DNA of 36,246 nucleotides from the IMG/VR virus record IMGVR_UViG_3300048930_000405, positions 1-36,246 of that record. One strand, written 5' to 3'. The stretch comes from a virus. A program made the translations under genes and the position numbers. Positions 15,060 through 23,087 of the stretch are shown piece by piece. Position 1 is the first letter of the stretch, and the number at the start of each line of letters is the position of its first letter. A model generated the notes under the pieces. That model ran no database searches and had not been told where the DNA came from. It saw only the letters and a list, made by a program, of their open reading frames with translations.

Positions 15060-15715
15060 GATCCAGTGACGGTGGGGGTTCCGGTGGCGGTGCCCTGCGC
15101 GGTCCATGATGTCACCAGGGTGGGCAGAAGCACGTCCTGGTCAGCCAGCCAAAGTGCGGATCCGTCTCGCAGTCCCCACACTCCGGAGGATTCCAAGTCC
15201 CACGACACAAGATGCACTCCGCCGTCGCTCCAGATCGGGCGGTCGCCGAATCCGGTGATTGTCAGCGCCGGGAAAACCACCGGAGTGCTGCCGTCGCTGG
15301 TCAGCGTGCCGGTGATCGTCAAGGTCGGGAAGATCGGATAGACCGGACCGGTGATTTTCGCCGTGGCGGAGAACTCCACCGCATCGTCAAGCGGGTTGCT
15401 CGTGGCGAACCCGCCGATGATGGCCTCAAACGCCATCCCGGAATTATCCGGAAGCAGGATATACACGTTATGCTTCACTCCTTCCTCCGCCTTCCATTCC
15501 GCCTGACCGGCATCCGCGTAATTGTAGCGGCCGGTCAATTCCAGCGTCCCGCCGTCTTTCAACCCGGCGAGGAATGTCATCCATCCGCCGGCGTTATCGT
15601 GGCTGGTCGTATCCACAAAGTTCACCTCGGTCCCACTGGCGGAAATGTCCGTGAGACCGCCGACCGCTATTCCATTCATGAACACGCGCGTTCCAAAACT
15701 TTTTGTTTTTGCCAT
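15056..15715 (-). CDS. Major tail tube protein, long paralogue
   Basis: The 219-residue product begins MAKTKSFGTRVFMNG and shares a collinear core with the next gene: GGLTD, TSHDN.GG, LKDGGTLELTGRYNYAD, IIGGF...NPLDDAVEFSATAKITG. This is the pattern of siphophage tail tube proteins. Residues from about 125 on form an extra C-terminal beta-rich part absent from the 130-residue paralogue, probably a surface domain. The stop overlaps the chaperone start. Confidence 0.75.
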   Translation of the reverse strand: MAKTKSFGTRVFMNGIAVGGLTDISASGTEVNFVDTTSHDNAGGWMTFLAGLKDGGTLELTGRYNYADAGQAEWKAEEGVKHNVYILLPDNSGMAFEAIIGGFATSNPLDDAVEFSATAKITGPVYPIFPTLTITGTLTSDGSTPVVFPALTITGFGDRPIWSDGGVHLVSWDLESSGVWGLRDGSALWLADQDVLLPTLVTSWTAQGTATGTPTVTGS

Positions 15716-15727
15716 GGCCTTAAATGG

Positions 15728-16120
15728 TTAGGATGCCGCCCAGGTGATCGCTCCGGTGATTTTGCAGGAGCACGAAAATTCCGTCGCGTCGTCCAGCGGG
15801 TTTCCCACTGAATAGCCGCCGATGATCGCCGTGAAGCTTGCCTTGGTGCCGTCGCTGAAGGTCACCACAAACGCTGCGGAGGCTCCCGGGTTATCCTTCA
15901 GATAATCCTGACCCACGTCCGCGTAATTGTAGCGGCCGGTCAGTTCCAGGTTGCCGGCGTCCTTGAGTCCTCCCACAAATTCCTTGTAGCCGCCGGATGA
16001 GTCGTGGGAGGTGATGTCGATCATTGACACCTCGATTCCCGGCAGCCCTACGTCCGTGAGTCCGCCGATTGCGTTGGTGGCAACGGTTACGCCGATGCCG
16101 AATGATTTGATTTTGGCCAT
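15728..16120 (-). CDS. Major tail tube protein, short paralogue
   Basis: The 130-residue product begins MAKIKSFGIGVTVATN and is clearly homologous to the following gene over its full length (GGLTDVG, DITSHDSSGG, LKDAGNLELTGRYNYAD, IIGGYSVGNPLDDATEFSCSCKITG). It lacks the extra C-terminal domain. It probably provides the basic tube subunit, with the longer gene a decorated form; which is the major subunit cannot be told from sequence. Confidence 0.75.
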   Translation of the reverse strand: MAKIKSFGIGVTVATNAIGGLTDVGLPGIEVSMIDITSHDSSGGYKEFVGGLKDAGNLELTGRYNYADVGQDYLKDNPGASAAFVVTFSDGTKASFTAIIGGYSVGNPLDDATEFSCSCKITGAITWAAS

Positions 16121-16132
16121 GGTCTTGTCTTG

Positions 16133-16519
16133 TTAGTTGATGGAACAGGATGCGCGGTATTCGAGGATTTCCCCGAAGAGTTTCGTGTCCGGATCATAGG
16201 TGCCGAACTGGTTGTTGAATTGGAAAGTCAGGCCGCTCGAACCGCTGATGGTGTTGCCGTCGAGCACGGCGTTGACGGCGGATGCCAGTGCAATCGCGCC
16301 CGCCTTGCCGGTGGCCCAGCATGAAAACTGGATCGTCGGAAACTCGATGTTGCGCACGCCGTCGTGCGTCGTTTCCCCGCCGGTGCTGATGACCTGCCAG
16401 ACGAGGTAGGGCGCCGCAGTGCTGCCATCCGCCACATCCGCATAGATCCGCGTGCCGGTGATCCCAGTAATCCCGGCGGCCGCGGCAAGCGCGGTGGTGA
16501 GGTCGGATTGATAGCTCAT
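16133..16519 (-). CDS. Tail terminator/completion protein (DUF3168-like)
   Basis: Start placed at ATG 16519, overlapping the upstream stop (ATGA). The 128-residue product begins MSYQSDLTTALAAAAGITGI and includes RIYADVADGSTAAPYLVWQ, the typical YP.....P.. strand of DUF3168 tail completion proteins, then IQFSCWATGKAGAIALASAV. It likely caps the tail tube and joins it to the head. Order of neighbours agrees. Confidence 0.75.
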   Translation of the reverse strand: MSYQSDLTTALAAAAGITGITGTRIYADVADGSTAAPYLVWQVISTGGETTHDGVRNIEFPTIQFSCWATGKAGAIALASAVNAVLDGNTISGSSGLTFQFNNQFGTYDPDTKLFGEILEYRASCSIN

Positions 16520-17022
16520 TTTTTCGAACGTATTTTGCGGACCACCCGGTCCATGCCTTTTGCATAGCCCTTGGCCATCGCCGCGAGAATTTCCCCTTGC
16601 ACCGCTTCGAGTGCCGGGCGGATGAAGGGCTGCGCCGGGTGTTTCGCGGTGCCGTATTCCACGAGGTGGGCGTAGTATCGCGGATCTTGGAACGCGGGTC
16701 GCCCCTTGCGCGTGGCCTGTTTCCCGCTTGGCGTCAGCAATGGCTGGCGGAATCCGCCTCGCGGTCCCACGCGGGCGGTGTAGCGGTTCACATACTGCAT
16801 CTTCCGCCGGATCCGACGCACCGTGAGGCCGATGGATTTTTGCAACAAACCCGTGCGCTTTGATTTCCCCGCGTAGCCAATCGCCGCCTTGCGAACCGGC
16901 ACCATCCCGGCGCGCAGTGCTGCCGCTTCCACGGTCTTTGCCAACTCCGGCGGGAGCTTCAGCAAAGCCGCTTCCAGTTCCTTGAAACCGGTCAGTTTGA
17001 GGTTGGCGGAATTCTTGGCCAT
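16516..17022 (-). CDS. HK97 gp10-family tail/connector protein
   Basis: The 168-residue product has the HK97 gp10 pattern: LKLTGFKELEAALLKLPPELAK, RKAAIGYAGKSKRTGLLQKSI, and near the end YYAHLVEYGTAKHPAQPFIRPAL. The VEYGT...PFIRPA motif (about residues 122-137) is diagnostic. It functions in head-tail joining. The basic C-terminus (RVVRKIRSKK) is usual. Confidence 0.8.
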   Translation of the reverse strand: MAKNSANLKLTGFKELEAALLKLPPELAKTVEAAALRAGMVPVRKAAIGYAGKSKRTGLLQKSIGLTVRRIRRKMQYVNRYTARVGPRGGFRQPLLTPSGKQATRKGRPAFQDPRYYAHLVEYGTAKHPAQPFIRPALEAVQGEILAAMAKGYAKGMDRVVRKIRSKK

Positions 17023-17025
17023 CGG

Positions 17026-17358
17026 TTAGATATGGGTCAGGGCTTGCACCGCGCGACAGGTAAGCAAAAGACGGTCCAGCCGTCCTTCTTCCTCGATGCC
17101 GGTGATGTCGTAAAACTTGAGCTGATAGAAAATCCGGTGGGTGCCGCTTGCCAGTCCCGCCTTCCAGCGAATCCGGAATTGGCGGGTTTCGATGTTCCGG
17201 TCGGCGTCGGCAGTGATGGTTTCCGCCTGGCTGGTTTTCACGAGTTCCGCCCAGCACAGGAACGAATCCGCCCAGGTCTCCACCCGGCCGCCGGCGGCGT
17301 CCTTGGTAAGCGTGCGCACTTGCACGGTGATCCGGCGATCCATCTTGCCGGGATTCAT
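17026..17358 (-). CDS. Head closure protein
   Basis: Start placed at ATG 17358, overlapping the upstream stop. The 110-residue product begins MNPGKMDRRITVQVRTLTKD and continues GGRVETWADSFLCWAELV, RNIETRQFRIRWKAGL and YDITGIEEEGRLDRLLLTCR. This is the pattern of the SPP1 gp16/head-tail joining family, which closes the connector after packaging. Confidence 0.8.
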   Translation of the reverse strand: MNPGKMDRRITVQVRTLTKDAAGGRVETWADSFLCWAELVKTSQAETITADADRNIETRQFRIRWKAGLASGTHRIFYQLKFYDITGIEEEGRLDRLLLTCRAVQALTHI

Positions 17359-17954
17359 CCGAACCTCCCTTCCATGCGGTTGTGTTCGATCAGGTTTTTC
17401 AGCGTGAACGGAATTTCCTGGCACGAGGTGAAGGCCACCGGTTTTCGCTCCTCGTAGAGATGTGCCACCAACATCTTGGCCGCGTGTTTCCATGCGGCCG
17501 GCGCCGGGTTGCCCTCATTGTGCCCAGCCACAAACGTGATCTGGATCGCATCCGGTCGTTCTTCCACGTCGGGCCACTTGTCCACCGGTTGCAGCATGCC
17601 GGGTTCCGTGGTGGTGATCACCCGGTAATCGTCCGTGGAAAGCGTGGTCAGAATCGCCGAATTCGGCGCGTAATACTTGATCGAGGAAACCGACACCAAC
17701 GGCACCCGCCCCAGCCTGATCAGCCCGAGCCGGTCGCCGCCGGTCAGATCGTCCCAGTCACCCGCCACACACAGCAAGGTCGTCTGCGTGCCAATCCGCC
17801 CGGTCACATCCCCCACATAATCGCAGGCCACCTGGATCAGTCCCTCGATGTAGGTGATGTCCGCCGAGCTATCCACCCGCAGGTGATCAGCCGCCTGAGC
17901 GTAATCGATCGCTTCGGGAATCGGCCGGCTGATGACAGAGTAATGCGGGCGCAT
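17355..17954 (-). CDS. Head-tail connector protein (gp6-like)
   Basis: The 199-residue product begins MRPHYSVISRPIPEAIDYAQ and contains AADHLRVDSSADITYIEGLIQVA, a typical helical start of the gp6/gp15 connector family, and later AAWKHAAKMLVAHLYEERKP. It forms the adaptor ring below the portal. The order portal-protease-capsid-connector-closure-gp10-terminator-tube is that of HK97-like phages. Confidence 0.75.
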   Translation of the reverse strand: MRPHYSVISRPIPEAIDYAQAADHLRVDSSADITYIEGLIQVACDYVGDVTGRIGTQTTLLCVAGDWDDLTGGDRLGLIRLGRVPLVSVSSIKYYAPNSAILTTLSTDDYRVITTTEPGMLQPVDKWPDVEERPDAIQITFVAGHNEGNPAPAAWKHAAKMLVAHLYEERKPVAFTSCQEIPFTLKNLIEHNRMEGRFG

Positions 17955-17957
17955 CCG

Positions 17958-18161
17958 TTACTTGCCCTTGCGGGTTTTGATCGTGGCGGTTTCGGCGGAG
18001 GCAGGTGCTTTGCTCTCGGCGGTTTCCACTGCCACGCCTTGCGGCTTGGCATAGCCGTTCTCGACCAGATAGGCCGCGCTTTCTGGGTTGATCGTCACCA
18101 CATCCCCCGGGGAGTGCCGCCCTTCCGGAGTCATGCAGGGCTTGAGGATTTGGAGTTTCAT
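17958..18161 (-). CDS. Small head-region protein
   Basis: Start placed at ATG 18161, overlapping the upstream stop (ATGA). The 67-residue product begins MKLQILKPCMTPEGRHSPGD, then VTINPESAAYLVENGYAKP, a pattern common to small proteins encoded between capsid and connector genes. The end is Ala/Thr/Lys-rich and probably disordered. Role unknown. Confidence 0.65.
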   Translation of the reverse strand: MKLQILKPCMTPEGRHSPGDVVTINPESAAYLVENGYAKPQGVAVETAESKAPASAETATIKTRKGK

Positions 18162-19030
18162 GGCTTTTTCTGATAGGCTCCAATGCCGATGATAAACGAG
18201 GGTGTGTTCGTTCCGGTGATGATCGCGTGAGCGCGGAACCAACTGCCGAAATTTTGCACCGGAATTGTCAGTTCCTCGATGACACCGGTCGTCGAAACTG
18301 CGGAGAATGCGCCGTCTGTCACGTCGGTGAAAATCAAGTCGTAGGTTTCGAAATTCAGGTTGTTCGTGGCACTTGCCACCCATCCCGTTCCGAAGACCGA
18401 CGCATTCCCGCCGCTTGCAACCGTGGTCGTCAGCCAGGTTACATTCGCCGTGGCATCGACGGTGTAATCTCCTTCCAGAGTCACCCAGTATTTGGTCGAG
18501 GCCGCGAGTTGCGCACCCTTCGAGAAAGTGACAACCTGACCGGTGAACGCATCGGTCAATCCTGCAACGTCAATCGTGCCGGTGGCCAGCGCCGCCGATG
18601 GCCCCGAGGAATCCGTGCTGATGGTCACGGTCAACGTTCCACTTGCCAACGTCGCGTGTTTCTTCAAAGGCAGCATCACGCCCTTGACGGTCGGGACATA
18701 GCCCGATGCCGTGGTGAAACTCGCGCCAAGTTTGATTGCGGTGTTAGATGCGGTGCGGAGTGCCACGCCTGCGGTTGTGCCAGTGCGCATCGATGCACCG
18801 GTGACGGGCGGGGGCGAGGATTGCAGCTTGACGGCGGCAGCCGGCGTAGTGCCCGCCGTGCTCTTGGCCGTCATCACGAATGCCGCGGTGCCTTTGAGGC
18901 TGGAAATGTCCACCTCGGCTTGGCCGTTTTCGTTGGCATCCGCCACGGCTCCGGTTAGTAAAATGGTTTCGATGGCATGCGCGGGAATCGCGAGTGCCAG
19001 AACGGCAAAAAGGGCAAGAATGTTTTTCAT
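18158..19030 (-). CDS. Predicted secreted protein in head gene cluster
   Basis: Start placed at ATG 19030. The 290-residue product opens with a clear Sec signal peptide, MKNILALFAVLALAIPAHA, with a likely cleavage after AHA. The rest is beta-rich, Thr/Ala/Gly-rich (GTLTVTISTDSSGPSAALATG, TKYWVTLEGDYTVD). No family recognised. An exported protein between capsid and connector genes is unexpected; it could be a lysogenic-conversion gene or an acquired host surface protein. The stop overlaps the next gene, so it is part of the head operon. Confidence 0.7.
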   Translation of the reverse strand: MKNILALFAVLALAIPAHAIETILLTGAVADANENGQAEVDISSLKGTAAFVMTAKSTAGTTPAAAVKLQSSPPPVTGASMRTGTTAGVALRTASNTAIKLGASFTTASGYVPTVKGVMLPLKKHATLASGTLTVTISTDSSGPSAALATGTIDVAGLTDAFTGQVVTFSKGAQLAASTKYWVTLEGDYTVDATANVTWLTTTVASGGNASVFGTGWVASATNNLNFETYDLIFTDVTDGAFSAVSTTGVIEELTIPVQNFGSWFRAHAIITGTNTPSFIIGIGAYQKKP

Positions 19031-19048
19031 GGTCGCGGTGTGGGATGC

Positions 19049-19077
19049 GGGGAGGCAGCCGGGTTGACTGCCTCCCC
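19049..19077 (-). terminator. Strong hairpin after the capsid gene
   Basis: GGGGAGGCAG (19049-19058) and CTGCCTCCCC (19068-19077) form a perfect 10-bp stem with a nine-base loop. It follows the capsid stop and precedes the secreted protein gene. No T-run follows on the minus strand, so it may be a weak terminator, an mRNA-stabilising hairpin or an attenuator that lowers expression below the capsid level. Confidence 0.5.
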
Positions 19078-19098
19078 TTGGTTCGGTGTCAGCCGTTA

Positions 19099-20403
19099 TC
19101 AAACAGTGAGTGCGTCCTTCATCGCCGCGAAGCTCGCCGTGCGGCGGATCGCAGTGTCGTAGAAGGTGTTCGCAGTGATGCGCACCAGCCCGTCGATGTC
19201 CTTGATGTAAGGGTTGACGGTGATGTCGAGCCCGCCCCACATGGCGATCACGAGGTCGTCCCAGTTGCCGAAGATGATCGACGAGCAAACTCCGGTGCTT
19301 CCGCCCTTGTTGCCATTAGACGGAACCTGGGTGGTCACCTCGGCGCGGTAGCCGTTGAGCGGAGTGGAACCGTTTTCCCAGACAAACATTGCCTCGGTGC
19401 CGGCCTTGCTGGTCGTCTTCAGCTTGCCGCGGACCTTCGGGTTCGTCAGGTAGCCGAGTTTGTTGATGTCCGCGTTCAAGGTGGCAACCGCCGTTTCCAG
19501 CCCCACGATGTCGGCCCAGTCCGGAGCGGCACCATCGGTGCCGCCCACGACGGAGCTAACGTCGATCCCGGCCGCCGCGTTCAGCAGTCCGACCGGCTGG
19601 TTGTTGGAACCGGTGCCGTTGATCGCACCGTTTTCCATGGCCAGGGCAAGCGCGGTGCCGATGTCGGAGCGGATCATCGCCTCCACGTCCTCATTGGATT
19701 GCAGCAAGAGCTGCTTTGAGATTTCAACGAAGGTGCCCAGCTTGTTCGGCGCCAGTGTGATGGCGCTGGTCGTCGGGCTGGATTCGGTGGGTGCGGTGGT
19801 TTCGGCGGTGTGGTAGCCGGCCGATCCGGTCGCGAGACGCGGGAAGGTGATGTTTCCGCTGAGTCCGGTAAGGAAGCGGGCACCAAGCGAGCGCAGCACC
19901 GATTTCGCGTAAAGCAGACCGATGATAGAACCGACGCTCGTTTGCACCGTGTCGCCTCCCTGATCGCCGGCCGCGCTGGTTTGCAGCGTGGCGGTCATGT
20001 CGCGGCGTTCTGCGAACATTGCCACCCGTGGCAGGATCAGGTTACCCTCGGCAGCAACACCGGATTGACGAGCTTCACGCACACCTTGGGCGTGCATCTC
20101 GCCTTCGATGCCGTCGAGTGCTTGTCCGCGAAGCAGGCAGCCAAGCGCACGACTCAAGCTGAACTGCGCCACGTCGCGTTGTTCGGAACGCGAAAGTTGC
20201 GGGCCGGTTTGCGATTCGCGTTCAATCTGGCGCATTTCGGCGTCGATGGTGTTGGCGAGGCTATCAATTTCGCCTTCGATTCCGGCGAGTTTCGATTGTT
20301 CGTCCGCAGTCAGCGCACGGGATTCGTTGCTGGCGGCGTCGAGGATTTCGCGGGCTTGTTTGACAAGACTGCCGCGTTTTTCTTGCAGTTGTTTCAGTTT
20401 CAT
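19099..20403 (-). CDS. Major capsid protein, HK97 fold
   Basis: The 434-residue product has an N-terminal coiled-coil delta region (about 1-75, KLKQLQEKRGSLVKQAREIL), a cleavage-type linker, and an HK97 capsid core: LPRVAMFAERRD, SVLRSLGARFLTGL, TFPRLATGSAGYHTAETTAPTES, FVEISKQLLLQS, LALAMENGAINGTG, and C-terminal WGGLDITVNPY. It forms the procapsid shell; the delta region is presumably removed by the protease encoded upstream. Confidence 0.88.
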   Translation of the reverse strand: MKLKQLQEKRGSLVKQAREILDAASNESRALTADEQSKLAGIEGEIDSLANTIDAEMRQIERESQTGPQLSRSEQRDVAQFSLSRALGCLLRGQALDGIEGEMHAQGVREARQSGVAAEGNLILPRVAMFAERRDMTATLQTSAAGDQGGDTVQTSVGSIIGLLYAKSVLRSLGARFLTGLSGNITFPRLATGSAGYHTAETTAPTESSPTTSAITLAPNKLGTFVEISKQLLLQSNEDVEAMIRSDIGTALALAMENGAINGTGSNNQPVGLLNAAAGIDVSSVVGGTDGAAPDWADIVGLETAVATLNADINKLGYLTNPKVRGKLKTTSKAGTEAMFVWENGSTPLNGYRAEVTTQVPSNGNKGGSTGVCSSIIFGNWDDLVIAMWGGLDITVNPYIKDIDGLVRITANTFYDTAIRRTASFAAMKDALTV

Positions 20404-20415
20404 AATGCAGTGGTA

Positions 20416-21084
20416 TTAGATGGCAGTCTTGTCATTCAGTCCCATCCGCCGCTGCCAGTGGCTTAGGGAATTGTCTTCGTGTGGAGATTCCGCCGGGGTT
20501 TCCGGTGGTGCCGTCTCGCGAAATTCTTGCAAGCTGCGGAGTGCAACCGAGGCGTCCGGGTATGCGGGATACGTGACCGGTGAAACATCGAACAAGCGCG
20601 CAACCTTGGAAATCGTGCGCTTGATGATCGTCGGTCCGTCGCCTTCCTGTTTCTCTTCCCATTTCTGACCGTCCTTGCGCACGGTGAATGAGAAGGACGA
20701 TTGATCGATGTCGCCTCGCTTCAGGCTTTCCATCAGGTCGCGGCCGGCGGTGGTGTCGGGCGCTTCGAATTCATACCAGAGACCGGTTTCATCGGTGCCG
20801 ATGGTCAAAGTTCCTTCGCCGTTCTTGGAACGAGCGAGGATGAAGTTGGGATCGTGGTTGAGCAGGGCTCGCACGTCGTCTTTGAGCACGTCATCAAACG
20901 CGCCCGGCTCGATGATTTCCCGAAACTGATAGTTCTCGCTGCCGAGGTTTTCGCTCTCGCGGTTGAAGACGGATGCATATCCTCGCACCTTCGGCTTTTC
21001 CGTTTCCGATGTCGCACGCAGTTCCACCTGTCCTGCGAGGACGCGGGTTTCTCGGTCGGGGAATTCAATGGCTGGCGGTTTCAT
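20416..21084 (-). CDS. Prohead protease (HK97 family)
   Basis: The 222-residue product matches the U35 prohead protease family: VRGYASVFNRES, FREIIEPGAFDDVL, VRALLNHDPNFILARS and SSFSFTVRKDGQ, with YPAYPDASVALRS near the end. The catalytic His is in LLNHDP and the Ser in DQSSFSF. It cleaves the capsid delta domain during maturation. Its start overlaps the portal stop (ATGA, 21081-21084). Confidence 0.88.
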   Translation of the reverse strand: MKPPAIEFPDRETRVLAGQVELRATSETEKPKVRGYASVFNRESENLGSENYQFREIIEPGAFDDVLKDDVRALLNHDPNFILARSKNGEGTLTIGTDETGLWYEFEAPDTTAGRDLMESLKRGDIDQSSFSFTVRKDGQKWEEKQEGDGPTIIKRTISKVARLFDVSPVTYPAYPDASVALRSLQEFRETAPPETPAESPHEDNSLSHWQRRMGLNDKTAI

Positions 21085-22463
21085 TCTGCGGGTGCGGTTG
21101 GTGCTGGTGGTTCCTTGGCAGCCTTCGCTGCCGCAGCCCCGCCGGTGTTGTTAAATGGCAAGCTGTAATCATCCCCGCCGGATTCAGCCGGGATGATCGG
21201 CTCATCGAGTTTCCGGCGGATGTCGTTGACGCTGTAAACGCCGATGCCGCGCATCGTCTGGAAGTAGGTCGCGGTGTCCTGCCGCGAAACGCTGGCCAGC
21301 TCGTCTCGGTCGAAGCGGAAGTAGTATCCCTTTGCGAGTTCATCGCTCGTGAGAAGCACGGCTTCCAGTGCCTGTTCAAAAGCGATGAGATGCGGGTCGA
21401 GACAGAAATTCAGGAATCCGAGAGTCTGCTCTTGGATGCCGGTGCCCCAGGTGGTGCTGGCGGTCGAGTCGCCAATCAGGAACGGCGGGATCCGGAAATG
21501 GCGGGCGATTTCCTGAAGCTCGAAACGGCGGGATTCGATGAACTCCGCGTCCACCATGGACATTCCGTTGGTCTGTTTGAAATCGAAGCTACCATTCAAA
21601 ATCGGCACCCGCCCCGCGTTTGCCGCCCCGCCATGATTCCGCTGCCATTCCTCGCGCGCATCGCGGATCTTGTCAGCCGAAAGCGTCTGGTTAGAAATCA
21701 GGTAGCCGGGAAACGTGGTTCCGTCCCGCATCAATTTGCCGGCGGCGGCCGTTTGAGCGAGGGCGGTTCCGATCGATTCGCGGAGCAATGCCACCGGCGA
21801 AATTCCCCGGATTCCATCGCGGGAAATCCATTTGATGTGGACCACATCTTGGCGGGTCAATGTCTGGCCTGCGGTTTTGTAGATCGCGAACGAATCGCCG
21901 CCCGACCTCTTGATCACATCGGGGATCACGTCGCACGGCTTGAGCCATTCCATCGCCACCGGGTCGCCCGCACCGTCCCGATAGACTCGCGCGTATCCAT
22001 TTCCGCCGAGTCCCTTGCCGAGCATCATCAACTGGCGCAACTCAAAGCTGGTGTGCAGATCGCTCGGTCGGTTGATCACCGCAATCGCGGGATGCCTCGG
22101 GATCGGTTTCGGGCCGTTTTTGGTGCGTTGGAAAAGTTCAATCGGAAGCTTGGCGATCATGTCTGCGAGCAGCGAAACGCAGGCCGTGACCGCTGAGACG
22201 CCAAGTGCAGTCGATTCGTTGACGTTCACACCGGCCGCGTTGGTGCCACCTGTCGCCAGGTAGAAAATCCCCGTGCGAGGGTCTTCGTAGTTCGTGGAAC
22301 GCAGTTCCCGTTTCCCGGGCAATTTCCGCCCGGCAGGCTCCAGGCGCACCACGTCCTCCCCGCCGCTGGCCTCGCGGACCCGTCCAGGAAAACCCAAAAC
22401 CGAACGGGTCCGCGAAAACCATGATGCGCGAGGCGCTGTATGGTTCCCGACATTCAGACTCAC
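21081..22463 (-). CDS. Portal protein, HK97 family
   Basis: The 460-residue product has portal features: VTACVSLLADMIAKLPIELF, HPAIAVINRPSDLHTSFELRQ, IKWISRDGIRGISPVALLRE and the C-terminal FRFDRDELASVSRQDTAT. It forms the dodecameric ring for DNA entry and exit. The Ala/Pro-rich C-terminus is probably disordered. A terminator lies upstream, so the head operon may begin with its own promoter near 22464-22515. Confidence 0.85.
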   Translation of the reverse strand: MSLNVGNHTAPRASWFSRTRSVLGFPGRVREASGGEDVVRLEPAGRKLPGKRELRSTNYEDPRTGIFYLATGGTNAAGVNVNESTALGVSAVTACVSLLADMIAKLPIELFQRTKNGPKPIPRHPAIAVINRPSDLHTSFELRQLMMLGKGLGGNGYARVYRDGAGDPVAMEWLKPCDVIPDVIKRSGGDSFAIYKTAGQTLTRQDVVHIKWISRDGIRGISPVALLRESIGTALAQTAAAGKLMRDGTTFPGYLISNQTLSADKIRDAREEWQRNHGGAANAGRVPILNGSFDFKQTNGMSMVDAEFIESRRFELQEIARHFRIPPFLIGDSTASTTWGTGIQEQTLGFLNFCLDPHLIAFEQALEAVLLTSDELAKGYYFRFDRDELASVSRQDTATYFQTMRGIGVYSVNDIRRKLDEPIIPAESGGDDYSLPFNNTGGAAAAKAAKEPPAPTAPAE

Positions 22464-22515
22464 GGGTGCGGATTACCGCAATTCCTTGGCAACTGCAAGA
22501 AAATTGCAACTGCGA

Positions 22516-22552
22516 GAAATAAAAAACCCGGCAGGCGCAGGGCCGGCCGGGT
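22516..22552 (-). terminator. Rho-independent terminator
   Basis: On the minus strand ACCCGGC (complement of 22546-22552) pairs with GCCGGGT (complement of 22526-22532), then six T (complement of 22521-22526) and ATTT follow. It lies after the stop of the SAM methyltransferase gene and before the portal gene, so it separates terminase transcripts from the head genes. Confidence 0.75.
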
Positions 22553-22576
22553 GAATGATTCAGGATTTGGAGGGGT

Positions 22577-23083
22577 TCAGGAAATGGGTTTGATGATCCA
22601 CCACGACGGGTGGGGATTTTCATCAATGACGCGAAGATCCAAGCCAATTTCACAGACGAACGCATCGACCGCCGCAATCGTTTGCGGATAGTGCGCGCTG
22701 TAATCGTGCCCAGCGAAGATCCCGCCCGGCTTCACCTTGGGCCACCAATCGCGCAGCGTCCGCCCACCTTCCTGCCCGGTGTGGGCGTAGCCGTCCACAT
22801 AGATCATGTCCGCACTGTCGTCCTCAATCGTCCCGACCGCATCCGCAAACGTCGAAGTCAAAAATTCCGGCGTTTGGTAGGGCCGGATCCGCTCCGCCGC
22901 CGTCAGCATCTCGCGGAGGTCGTGGTGATCGCTCCAGCGGTCCACTCCCAAATAGCGGATCCACGGCGCCGCCCGCAGCATCTCTTCGGCAAATTGCCAG
23001 GCCGCCACTCCAAGCTCAATGACCAGCCCCCCGGCCGGCACCATTTTCGCCAGATCGGCGCGGGTTTTTGGATTCGTGTTCAT
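22577..23083 (-). CDS. SAM-dependent methyltransferase (class I)
   Basis: Start placed at ATG 23083. The 168-residue product has a Rossmann methyltransferase layout: motif I VIELGVAAWQFAEEML, motif II-like YLGVDRWSDH, DSADMIYVDGYAHTGQEG (motif IV) and WWPKVKPGGIFAGHDY. The YVDG...GGIF.GHDY ending is typical of the Methyltransf_24 type, which acts on small molecules or sugars. It is inserted between terminase and portal genes and is followed by a terminator, so it behaves like a moron. Substrate unknown. Confidence 0.75.
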   Translation of the reverse strand: MNTNPKTRADLAKMVPAGGLVIELGVAAWQFAEEMLRAAPWIRYLGVDRWSDHHDLREMLTAAERIRPYQTPEFLTSTFADAVGTIEDDSADMIYVDGYAHTGQEGGRTLRDWWPKVKPGGIFAGHDYSAHYPQTIAAVDAFVCEIGLDLRVIDENPHPSWWIIKPIS

Positions 23084-23087
23084 GGTT

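Noticed and set aside
16133-17257. One long leftward frame of 374 codons
   Set aside because: Its first two thirds are a shadow of the gp10-like and head closure genes; only the part from ATG 16519 is real.
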